From positions 42,783 to 52,787 of the forward strand of contig JAMPGN010000003.1 of NCBI GenBank assembly GCA_023663915.1: a DNA stretch of 10,005 nucleotides. Direction: 5' to 3'. The notes beneath the pieces were generated by a model. The model was not told the origin of the DNA, did not search any database, and saw only the letters and a program-made list of their open reading frames with translations. The position numbers and the translations under genes are program-made. This DNA is from Eubacterium sp. (GTDB taxonomy: Bacteria; Bacillota_A; Clostridia; Lachnospirales; Lachnospiraceae). Below, piece by piece: positions 1 through 6,036 of the stretch. Position 1 is the stretch's first letter. The number at the start of each line of letters is the position of its first letter.

Positions 1-10
1 GGGCAAGGTT

Positions 11-736
11 ATGAATACTCTTATCATTGAACTTCGGAAAGAAAAAAGGACGGGTGTTATTCCGTCGCTGCTATTAGTTGGCATCTTGGGAGCTGCCTAT
101 GCGTTTGTCTTGTTTTTTGTGCGTAAAGATACATTGCTGAACCTTCCGCTGGCTCCAATGGATGTTCTTTTAACGCAGGTTTACGGAATGATTATGATTT
201 TGAATATGTTTGGTGTTGTTGTAGCTGCCTGCATGGTTTATAACATGGAATTTAAAGGGACTGCAATTAAAAAGATGTATATGCTGCCGATTAATGTTCC
301 TAAAATGTATCTGTGCAAATTTCTGATTTTAACAGTGATGCTCTTTATAGCGATTGTGTTACAAAATATTGCTTTGCTTAAAATTGGTATCAGTGATTTG
401 CCAAAAGGTACTTTTGAAATGGATGCTTTACTTAAATTTACAGCATATTCCTTTATTACTTCCATGCCGACATTATTTTTTATGGTTTTGGTATCTTCAC
501 GTTTTGAAAATATGTGGATGCCTCTTGGAATTGGAGTTGCCGGATTCTTGAGTGGGATGGCTTTAGCAAATTCAAGTATCCGTTTATTACTGGTTCACCC
601 ATTTGTGGTCATGTTAAAGCCTGCTGTTGCTATGAGCGCACAACCGGACAATGAAATAGTCATGATAGCTATGGCAGAAACACTTTCATTTTTAGGAATG
701 GGTTTTTGGATGGCGAAACATTTACGTTATGAATAG
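11..736 (+). CDS. ABC-2 type permease, lantibiotic-immunity (MutE/EpiE-like) family
   Basis: Predicted integral membrane subunit of an ABC transporter of the kind that protects producers, or resistant bystanders, from lantibiotics or related peptides. The 241 residues contain about six hydrophobic segments, near residues 17-37, 57-82, 103-125, 138-165, 168-190 and 215-235. There is no ATP-binding motif, so a separate ATPase is required. A second permease of similar size follows 12 bp downstream, matching the LanF-LanE-LanG order. The upstream gene is not visible, but a TGA at 12-14 in another frame would give an ATGA overlap with this start, as expected for a coupled ATPase gene. The start codon lies so close to the window edge that its ribosome binding site cannot be judged (AAGG at 5-8 is too near). 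Assignment to the MutE-like group is from overall pattern and tandem arrangement; the exact substrate is unknown. Confidence 0.8.
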   Translation: MNTLIIELRKEKRTGVIPSLLLVGILGAAYAFVLFFVRKDTLLNLPLAPMDVLLTQVYGMIMILNMFGVVVAACMVYNMEFKGTAIKKMYMLPINVPKMYLCKFLILTVMLFIAIVLQNIALLKIGISDLPKGTFEMDALLKFTAYSFITSMPTLFFMVLVSSRFENMWMPLGIGVAGFLSGMALANSSIRLLLVHPFVVMLKPAVAMSAQPDNEIVMIAMAETLSFLGMGFWMAKHLRYE

Positions 737-748
737 GGAGGGATTCGT

Positions 749-1513
749 ATGAATTTTTTGGATTTATTGAAGATTGAATTTACAAAGGTAAAACGGTCAA
801 AAATCATTCCTTTAATATTTATTGCGCCGCTGTTGGTAGTGATATCGGGAGTAGCTAATCTAAGCAGATATTTTTCTCCGGAGTATACAAATGCGTGGTC
901 TGCAATGTTTATCCAGAGTGCGTTAGTCTATGCCTACTATCTGTTACCGTTTTCCATGATTGTTGTATGTGTAATGATTGCAGGGCGTGAAACACAGCAC
1001 AATGGCATTCTGAAGATGCTGGCATTGCCGGTCAGCCGTTATGCCTTATCTTTGGCAAAATTTGTTGTTTTGATGTCTTATCTGTTTATGGAAATGGTTG
1101 TTTTCCTTGTCGTGTTTTTGATTTCCGGTGTTGTAGCTACACACATGACGGGAATAACAGAAGCTCTACCAATATTCTATCTTGTGAAGTGGTGTGCAGG
1201 ATTATTCCTTACGATGCTGCCTTGTATAGCTGCTATGTGGGCAATCACGGTATTGTTTGAAAAAACGCTGCTTTCCGTAGGGTTTAATTTGTTCCTTGTC
1301 ATTCCCGGTGTTTTAATAGCAAATACGCCGATTAGGATTGCATATCCATATTGTTACAGCGGGTATTTGGTATCCTGTTCCCTGCACGATTTTACATCAG
1401 AAGGAACAAACACAGCATTTTCAGTGTTTCCATTTTTGCCATGTGCAATCGTGGTATTTATAGTAGCTCTCTTGGTTGCTGTCAGAAAATTTGGTAAGAA
1501 AGAAATGAGGTAA
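749..1513 (+). CDS. ABC-2 type permease, lantibiotic-immunity (MutG/EpiG-like) family
   Basis: Second membrane subunit of the same predicted peptide-exporting or immunity ABC transporter. The 254-residue protein begins with a short amphipathic cytoplasmic stretch rich in Lys (KIEFTKVKRSK), followed by about six membrane segments near residues 20-40, 60-80, 103-130, 146-170, 175-190 and 225-246, and ends in a basic tail (RKFGKKEMR). A strong ribosome binding site (AGGGAGGG, 735-742) overlaps the stop of the preceding permease and sits 6 bases before ATG, so the two are surely co-translated. The pair would form a heterodimeric channel with a shared ATPase encoded upstream. The N-terminal form, with the basic residues before helix 1, is typical of the ABC-2 permease family linked to bacitracin and lantibiotic resistance. 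The substrate cannot be read from the sequence. Confidence 0.8.
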   Translation: MNFLDLLKIEFTKVKRSKIIPLIFIAPLLVVISGVANLSRYFSPEYTNAWSAMFIQSALVYAYYLLPFSMIVVCVMIAGRETQHNGILKMLALPVSRYALSLAKFVVLMSYLFMEMVVFLVVFLISGVVATHMTGITEALPIFYLVKWCAGLFLTMLPCIAAMWAITVLFEKTLLSVGFNLFLVIPGVLIANTPIRIAYPYCYSGYLVSCSLHDFTSEGTNTAFSVFPFLPCAIVVFIVALLVAVRKFGKKEMR

Positions 1514-1515
1514 CT

Positions 1516-1635
1516 ATGGAAAAGAAAAAATTTCAAACTATGAGTATTGTAGCCTTTATCATCAGTGTAATACCCTTTGCGACACTGATTCCTGGAATTA
1601 TTATTTTAACTTTGCTTTTAACTTTTCTTCAATAG
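1516..1635 (+). CDS. Small hydrophobic ORF, 39 residues, end of the ABC permease operon
   Basis: A short reading frame begins 2 bases after the stop of the second permease. GAGGT (1508-1512), overlapping that stop, could serve as its ribosome binding site. The product starts with a basic stretch (MEKKKFQ) followed by one long hydrophobic segment at about residues 10-38, so it would be a single-span or hairpin membrane peptide. It ends at a TAG (1633-1635). The same frame then stays open for another 34 codons to a TAA at 1738-1740, so the ORF may be the start of a longer gene broken by a nonsense change, or the rest may be open by chance. The first part resembles the start of small two-helix membrane proteins with a charged N-terminus, but I recognise no family. 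Whether it is expressed is uncertain. Confidence 0.4.
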   Translation: MEKKKFQTMSIVAFIISVIPFATLIPGIIILTLLLTFLQ

Positions 1636-1671
1636 GCAATACGAATGTCAAGAAAAATTCCTGCAGGGAAA

Positions 1672-1687
1672 TCACAATCAATTGTGA
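1672..1687. repeat. 16-bp inverted repeat upstream of the serC promoter
   Basis: TCACAATCAATTGTGA consists of two perfect 7-bp arms around a 2-bp centre. It lies about 60 bp upstream of the serC -35 box, in the non-coding (or degenerate) stretch after the permease operon. The size and symmetry would suit a dimeric regulator, but I do not recognise the site as belonging to a known regulator. Confidence 0.4.
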
Positions 1688-1748
1688 ATTTGATACAGAA
1701 GCGGGATATGTTAAACTTATCTGGAACTGAAAAAATTTAACGTAGTAA

Positions 1749-1777
1749 TTGACGAAAGTATAGGAAAAAGGTACAAT
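1749..1777 (+). promoter_or_regulatory. Sigma-A-type promoter for serC
   Basis: TTGACG (1749-1754) and TACAAT (1772-1777) are separated by 17 bp, a near-consensus housekeeping promoter. Transcription would start near 1784, leaving a leader of only about 40 bases before the serC GTG. That is too short for a T-box or riboswitch, so control would have to act at initiation. The position shows that serC is transcribed independently of the AT-rich permease operon in front. Confidence 0.7.
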
Positions 1778-1809
1778 GTCTTTTGGTTTATAAATTTTAG
1801 CATTTCATT

Positions 1810-1818
1810 GGAGGAGAG
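1810..1818 (+). promoter_or_regulatory. Ribosome binding site deciding the serC start
   Basis: GGAGGAGAG at 1810-1818 is a strong Shine-Dalgarno sequence placed correctly for the GTG at 1823. It overlaps the alternative in-frame TTG at 1808, which therefore cannot be the real start. Confidence 0.8.
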
Positions 1819-1822
1819 AAAA

Positions 1823-2905
1823 GTGTCTAGAGTGTATAATTTTTCAGCAGGGCCCGCTGTCCTGCCGGAAGAAGTTTTAAAGGAAGCGGCGGAGGAGATG
1901 TTAGACTATAAGGGAACCGGAATGTCGGTTATGGAGATGAGCCATCGCTCCAAGGCTTACGATGCCATTATCAAGGAAGCGAAAGCCGACCTTCGGACAT
2001 TGCTTGAGATTCCGGATAAATATAAGGTGTTATTTTTACAGGGCGGGGCAAGCCTGATCTTTGCCTCCGTGCCGATGAATCTGATGAAAAATCGTAAGGC
2101 GGGTTATATCTTGACCGGTCAGTGGGCGAAGAAAGCATTCGCGGAGGCGAAGATTTACGGCGAGGCGGTAGAATTGGCTTCTTCGGCGGACGAGACATTC
2201 TCCTATATTCCGGACTGTTCTGACTTGCCAATCACGGACGACATGGACTATGTGTACATATGTGAGAACAACACGATCTACGGGACAAAGTTTCATACAC
2301 TGCCCGATACGAAGGGCAAAATTCTTGTCTCGGATGTGTCTTCCTGCTTCCTGTCGGAGCCTATGGATATCTCTCAATACGGAATGGTCTATGCAGGCGT
2401 GCAGAAGAATGTCGGTCCGGCAGGCACGCAGGTGGTCATCATCCGGGAGGATCTTCTCACAGACGATGTGCTTCCGGGTACGCCTACCATGATGAAATAT
2501 AAGATCCATGCGGACAACGATTCGCTGTACAACACGCCGCCCTGCTACGGCATTTATATCTGCGGCAAAGTGTTTAAGTGGCTTTTGAAGAACGGCGGCT
2601 TAGAGGCAATGAAAGAGACCAACGAGAAGAAAGCCAAGATTTTATATGACTTCTTAGACGAGAGCGAACTGTTCAAAGGCACAGTGCGAAAAGAAGATCG
2701 TTCCCTTATGAATGTGCCGTTTGTGACAGGTAGGGAAGAGCTGGATGCCAAATTCATCAAAGAGGCGACGGCGGCAGGGTTCGTGAATCTCAAAGGACAC
2801 CGCACCGTGGGCGGCATGCGGGCAAGCATTTACAATGCAATGCCGATGGAAGGTGTGGAGAAATTGGTTGCCTTCATGAGAGAGTTTGAGAAAAATAACG
2901 GTTAA
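1823..2905 (+). CDS. serC: Phosphoserine aminotransferase (SerC)
   Basis: Catalyses the transfer of the amino group from glutamate to 3-phosphohydroxypyruvate, giving O-phospho-L-serine, the second step of the phosphorylated serine pathway. It is a cytosolic, PLP-dependent, fold-type I enzyme. The N-terminus YNFSAGPAVLPEEVL is the family signature, and the PLP lysine is K195 in GVQKNVGPAG. The MSHRS and LQGGAS motifs of the phosphate and cofactor site are also present. With the GTG start at 1823 the protein has 360 residues, the usual length. An in-frame TTG at 1808 would add five residues, but it falls inside the ribosome binding site. serA, encoding the preceding enzymatic step, follows after 121 bp. 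No truncation or missing key residue is seen. Confidence 0.97.
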   Translation: MSRVYNFSAGPAVLPEEVLKEAAEEMLDYKGTGMSVMEMSHRSKAYDAIIKEAKADLRTLLEIPDKYKVLFLQGGASLIFASVPMNLMKNRKAGYILTGQWAKKAFAEAKIYGEAVELASSADETFSYIPDCSDLPITDDMDYVYICENNTIYGTKFHTLPDTKGKILVSDVSSCFLSEPMDISQYGMVYAGVQKNVGPAGTQVVIIREDLLTDDVLPGTPTMMKYKIHADNDSLYNTPPCYGIYICGKVFKWLLKNGGLEAMKETNEKKAKILYDFLDESELFKGTVRKEDRSLMNVPFVTGREELDAKFIKEATAAGFVNLKGHRTVGGMRASIYNAMPMEGVEKLVAFMREFEKNNG

Positions 2906-2993
2906 TATTCAATGAAATTGGGAAATGCCCCTTCGCAGTCTTTTGCAAATTTTGAATGGTAATTGTGAAGGAATGGAACGATAGAATAATTTT

Positions 2994-3007
2994 ATAACAT
3001 ATGTTAT
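2994..3007. repeat. 14-bp perfect palindrome just upstream of serA
   Basis: ATAACATATGTTAT reads the same on both strands and ends about 19 bp before the serA start, just upstream of the serA ribosome binding site (GAGGAA, 3015-3020). It is a candidate operator for a dimeric repressor in the serC-serA gap. I found no well-spaced -35/-10 pair in this gap, so whether serA has its own promoter is open. Confidence 0.4.
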
Positions 3008-3026
3008 TAGAAAAGAGGAACTATAG

Positions 3027-4190
3027 ATGTTTAAATATCATTGTTTGAATCCGATCGCGGGAGTCGGACTTGAGAAATTCAGCGATCAGTATGTAAAGAC
3101 CGATCATGTGGAGGAAGCGGACGGCATCTTAGTCAGAAGCGCGGCTATGCATGACATGGATCTGCCGGATAATCTGCTTGCCATTGCGAGGGCGGGCGCA
3201 GGTGTCAATAATATTCCTTTGGATAAGTGTGCGGAAAAGGGAATCGTAGTATTCAATACTCCCGGCGCGAACGCCAACGGCGTGAAGGAACTTGTGATTG
3301 CGGGAATGCTGCTTGCGTCCCGTGATGTGGTAGGCGGCATCGAGTGGGTCAAAGAGAACCAGACAGATGAGAATGTAGGCAAGTCTGCCGAGAAAGCGAA
3401 GAAGAATTTTGCAGGCACGGAGATTGAAGGCAAGAAGTTAGGAATCATTGGCTTGGGCGCGATCGGTGTCAGGGTGGCAAATGTGGCGAAGCACCTCGGC
3501 ATGGAAGTGTACGGCTATGATCCTTATGTGTCCGTCGATGCGGCGTGGAACTTAAGCCGTGATGTGAAGCATGTGCTGAATGTGGAAGAGATTTATGCGG
3601 AGTGCGATCTGATCACGATCCATGTGCCGCTCATGGATGCGACGAAAGGCATGGTCAACAAAGATGCCATCGATATGATGAAAGACGGCGTGATCCTGCT
3701 CAACTTTGCAAGGGATCTGCTGGTAGATGAGAAAGCAGTGTTAGAGGGGATAGGGAGTGGCAAGATCCGCAAATATGTGTCCGATTTCCCGAATGCCACG
3801 ACGGCGGGGCAGGAAGGGTGTATCGTGATTCCGCATCTTGGAGCGTCCACGGAAGAATCGGAGGATAACTGTGCGGTGATGGCGGTCAAGGAACTCAAGA
3901 ATTACTTGGAGAATGGTAATATCATTAACAGTGTCAACTATCCGAAATGCGATATGGGAATCTGTGCGCAGGCGGGACGTGTGGCGATCTTCCACAAGAA
4001 CATTGCCAATATGATTACGAAATTTACCGCATGTTTCGGTGACAACGGAATCAATATTACCGATATGACCAACAAATCTAAGGGCGAGGTTGCCTATACC
4101 ATGATCGATATTGAAACGAAGGCTTGTGAGGAGATCATTCAGAAGCTACAGTCGATTAACGGCGTGTTCCGGGTGAGGGTCGTGAAGTAA
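3027..4190 (+). CDS. serA: D-3-phosphoglycerate dehydrogenase (SerA), short form with ACT domain
   Basis: Oxidises 3-phosphoglycerate to 3-phosphohydroxypyruvate with NAD+, the first step of serine synthesis. The 387 residues comprise a D-isomer-specific 2-hydroxyacid dehydrogenase core (about 1-300) and a C-terminal ACT domain (about 318-387, containing DNGINITDM) that probably binds serine for feedback control. The Rossmann motif GLGAIG is at 142-147, with the NAD-binding aspartate in YGYDPY downstream. The substrate arginine is R229 (in FARDLL) and the catalytic histidine is H270 (in IPHLGAS). The glutamate usually found in a [DE]P-type motif about 20 residues before that histidine is not seen: the segment reads SDFPNATTAGQEG. 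The start has a GAGGAA site 6 bases upstream. It is shorter than Bacillus SerA (about 525 residues), lacking the intervening regulatory domain. Identity is very secure; the exact catalytic set is not. Confidence 0.95.
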   Translation: MFKYHCLNPIAGVGLEKFSDQYVKTDHVEEADGILVRSAAMHDMDLPDNLLAIARAGAGVNNIPLDKCAEKGIVVFNTPGANANGVKELVIAGMLLASRDVVGGIEWVKENQTDENVGKSAEKAKKNFAGTEIEGKKLGIIGLGAIGVRVANVAKHLGMEVYGYDPYVSVDAAWNLSRDVKHVLNVEEIYAECDLITIHVPLMDATKGMVNKDAIDMMKDGVILLNFARDLLVDEKAVLEGIGSGKIRKYVSDFPNATTAGQEGCIVIPHLGASTEESEDNCAVMAVKELKNYLENGNIINSVNYPKCDMGICAQAGRVAIFHKNIANMITKFTACFGDNGINITDMTNKSKGEVAYTMIDIETKACEEIIQKLQSINGVFRVRVVK

Positions 4191-4218
4191 GATAGAATTT
4201 TAAGAAAATATGCAAAGA

Positions 4219-4256
4219 AAAGCTCCTGTATGGACGTTTATGCCTGCAGGAGCTTT
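4219..4256. terminator. Hairpin terminator between serA and the convergent small gene
   Basis: A perfect 10-bp stem (AAAGCTCCTG at 4219-4228 with CAGGAGCTTT at 4247-4256) encloses an 18-base loop. On the - strand the stem is followed by a T-rich run (GCTTTTCTTTGCATATTTTC), a good intrinsic terminator for the small - strand gene. On the + strand only TTT follows, so termination of serA would be weaker. The position between convergent genes supports bidirectional use. Confidence 0.75.
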
Positions 4257-4267
4257 GGTGTCTCATG

Positions 4268-4552
4268 TTAATTTAGACGGTTAGCGATCTTGGAGAAATT
4301 CGCGCCCTCATCTTCGTCCAGCGTTGCCTGAAGCTGGTTTTCTGCCTCGACGGAAGCTTCACTTGCCAGATCCATGTAGAGAATGAACACGTCCTCGATG
4401 GACATTCCCTTCTCGTCGGCGATTTCCTGCATAATGGGTTTGAGAGCTTCCAACTGAAAAGATATTCTGGTCTTCTGGGGATCGATATCTTCGAGCGCCT
4501 TCTCCGCATATTCATTGATGCGATCCAGTATTTCTTTGTTCTCAGATGTCAT
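4268..4552 (-). CDS. Small acidic protein of unknown function, 94 residues
   Basis: I do not recognise the family. The start is set by AAAAGGAG on the - strand (4568-4561), 8 bases before the ATG at 4552; a GTG at 4561 would be too close to that site. The protein is predicted to be mostly helical and soluble, with no signal peptide or membrane segment. By my count it holds 22 Asp/Glu and 9 Lys/Arg, so it is strongly acidic. It has amphipathic stretches (LDRINEYAEKALEDI, then a second long helix around FQLEALKPIMQEIADEKG) and an acidic patch DEDEG near the C-terminus. It converges on serA and shares the terminator at 4219-4256. Size and charge could suit a partner-binding or regulatory protein, but that is inference only. 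Confidence 0.75.
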   Translation of the reverse strand: MTSENKEILDRINEYAEKALEDIDPQKTRISFQLEALKPIMQEIADEKGMSIEDVFILYMDLASEASVEAENQLQATLDEDEGANFSKIANRLN

Positions 4553-4560
4553 GATACACA

Positions 4561-4568
4561 CTCCTTTT
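4561..4568 (-). promoter_or_regulatory. Ribosome binding site of the small - strand gene
   Basis: AAAAGGAG on the - strand lies 8 bases before the ATG at 4552 and decides that start over the upstream GTG at 4561. Confidence 0.7.
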
Positions 4569-4580
4569 GTCGGTTCAATA

Positions 4581-4642
4581 TGGTAACAGATTGGATGGAC
4601 AGCAGCCTGTATACTGTAAGCGTCCGGAGTTTTATGTTACCA
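4581..4642. repeat. 8-bp inverted repeat with long spacer in the divergent region
   Basis: TGGTAACA (4581-4588) and TGTTACCA (4635-4642) are perfect reverse complements separated by 46 bases. They could pair in RNA from the - strand leader, or act as two operator half-sites. The TAACA/TGTTA core is also the core of the palindrome before serA. The length is short enough that chance is possible. Confidence 0.3.
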
Positions 4643-4652
4643 GATAATTCAT

Positions 4653-4661
4653 ATTTTAACA
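4653..4661 (-). promoter_or_regulatory. Possible extended -10 promoter for the small - strand gene
   Basis: On the - strand TGTTAAAAT (4661-4653) is an extended -10 box (TG, one base, then TAAAAT). No convincing -35 box stands 17 bp upstream. If used, it would give a leader of roughly 90 bases that contains the 4581-4642 inverted repeat. Confidence 0.3.
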
Positions 4662-4669
4662 CTTCGCGC

Positions 4670-4698
4670 TTGTGCTGTATAGGCTTATTTGCTAAAAT
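4670..4698 (+). promoter_or_regulatory. Likely promoter of the DUF1015-glgB-EPS run
   Basis: TTGTGC (4670-4675) and TAAAAT (4693-4698) are 17 bp apart, and the first gene starts at 4741 behind AGGAG (4731-4735). No other credible + strand promoter is seen up to glgB, so this one may drive the whole downstream run. It lies back-to-back with the possible - strand promoter. Confidence 0.55.
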
Positions 4699-4740
4699 AT
4701 ATCTATATATTTATGAATAACAGATTAGACAGGAGACGAG

Positions 4741-5982
4741 ATGGCAAAAGTAAAACCTTTTCGCGCCGTGCGGCCAAGGGCAGATTTAGCGGAGCGTATC
4801 GCGGCGCTGCCTTACGATGTGTACAACAGGCGGGAGGCGTATGAGAAAGTACAAGGCGATCCCTATACTTTTCTGAGGGTAGACAGACCGGAGACGCAGT
4901 TTGCGGCGGATTATGATATGTATGCGCCGGAAGTCTATGAGAAGGCGAGGGAGCTGTTAGACGGTATGCTGGGTGACGGGCTTTTTATGGAGGAAGAAAG
5001 GAACGCATACTATGTGTACGAGCTGGTGATGGACGGACGTTCCCAGGTGGGGATCGGGGCTTGTGCCTCCGTGGATGATTATGAGGCACAGGTTATTAAG
5101 AAACATGAGAATACCAGGGCGGACAAGGAGGCAGACCGTATCCGCCATGTGGATGTATGCTGTGCGCAGACGGGACCGATTTTTCTTGCCTATCGAAAAA
5201 GAGAAGGAATTGAAGCACAGGTGCGTAAGGCGATGAGCGGTACACCGGTCTATGATTTCATGGCGGACGACGGGATCACGCACAGGATATGGGTGATCGA
5301 CGATGCGGACGATGTGGAGCAGATCAGAAGAGAGTTTGAGCAGGTTGAATCGATCTACATCGCGGACGGGCATCACAGATGCGCTTCGGCGGTCAGGGTG
5401 TCGCAGATGCGCAGGAAGGCTCATCCGGAATACACAGGGGAAGAACAGTTCAACTATTTTCTCTCGGTTCTGTTTCCAGACGATCAGTTGATGATTATGG
5501 ACTATAATCGGGTGGTCAGATCGTTAAATGGATATTCCGAGGAAGAATTTCTTGAGAGGACCGGACAGATATTCGATGTCTCCCCGGCGGGTGCAGAGCC
5601 GTACCACCCCAGATGCAAGGGAGAGATCGGTATGTATCTTGGCGATAGGTGGTACTGTCTGAAAGTCAGAGGGGAGCGGTACACCGGCGATGCAGTGTCC
5701 GACCTTGACGTGTCGATCTTACAACAGGATCTTTTGAAGCCGGTGTTAGGAATTTCCGATCCGAAGGTGGATGACCGGATTGATTTCGTGGGCGGCATCC
5801 GGGGATTGAAGGAACTGGAGGAACGTGTACATAAGGACGCGAAGGCGGCGTTTGCCATGTATCCGACCGATATCCATGAATTGTTCGCCGTATCTGACGC
5901 GGGTAAGCTTATGCCGCCGAAATCGACGTGGTTTGAGCCGAAACTGCGGAGCGGGCTTCTGATTCACAGGATAGAGCGGTGA
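4741..5982 (+). CDS. DUF1015 family protein (COG4198-like)
   Basis: A 413-residue soluble protein of the DUF1015 family, whose function is not firmly established as far as I know. The N-terminus is typical (VKPFRAVRP, then ALPYDVYNR). A conserved charged block, KKHENTRADKEADR (120-133), and a DGHHR motif (209-213, in YIADGHHRCASA) are the most likely active-site elements. DGHHR resembles the G-x-H-R box of the ParB/sulfiredoxin-like fold, in which archaeal free-serine kinases (SerK) are found; that link is by motif only. In this window it lies near serC and serA, but the - strand gene and a terminator stand between, so it is not in their operon. glgB follows 54 bp downstream. No signal peptide or membrane segment is visible. 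Length is normal for the family. A serine or phosphoserine role is a hypothesis. Confidence 0.9.
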   Translation: MAKVKPFRAVRPRADLAERIAALPYDVYNRREAYEKVQGDPYTFLRVDRPETQFAADYDMYAPEVYEKARELLDGMLGDGLFMEEERNAYYVYELVMDGRSQVGIGACASVDDYEAQVIKKHENTRADKEADRIRHVDVCCAQTGPIFLAYRKREGIEAQVRKAMSGTPVYDFMADDGITHRIWVIDDADDVEQIRREFEQVESIYIADGHHRCASAVRVSQMRRKAHPEYTGEEQFNYFLSVLFPDDQLMIMDYNRVVRSLNGYSEEEFLERTGQIFDVSPAGAEPYHPRCKGEIGMYLGDRWYCLKVRGERYTGDAVSDLDVSILQQDLLKPVLGISDPKVDDRIDFVGGIRGLKELEERVHKDAKAAFAMYPTDIHELFAVSDAGKLMPPKSTWFEPKLRSGLLIHRIER

Positions 5983-6036
5983 AGACGGACAACTGGCATC
6001 ACAACACAGAATAGCAAGCAATAGAAGGGAGAAGAC

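Noticed and set aside
1..14. Tail of an upstream ABC ATPase gene ending at TGA 12-14
   Set aside because: Only three codons would be visible, so the call rests on context and not on sequence.
1660..1667. CCTGCAGG palindrome that might be a terminator after the permease operon
   Set aside because: A perfect palindrome without a loop, and no T-run follows, so it cannot act as an intrinsic terminator.
1808..1822. In-frame TTG start adding five residues to SerC
   Set aside because: The TTG overlaps the GGAGGAGAG ribosome binding site, and the GTG at 1823 gives the family-typical N-terminus.
1784..1822. T-box or riboswitch leader for serC
   Set aside because: The leader from the predicted promoter is only about 40 bases and shows no hairpin or antiterminator.
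2036..2509. 157-codon open frame on the - strand inside serC
   Set aside because: It is a shadow of serC: composition is His/Arg-rich and there is no family resemblance or start signal.
2906..2993. Terminator or separate promoter in the serC-serA gap
   Set aside because: Only a weak GGG/CCC pairing and poorly spaced -35/-10 look-alikes (TTGAAT, TAGAAT, 24 bp apart) are present.
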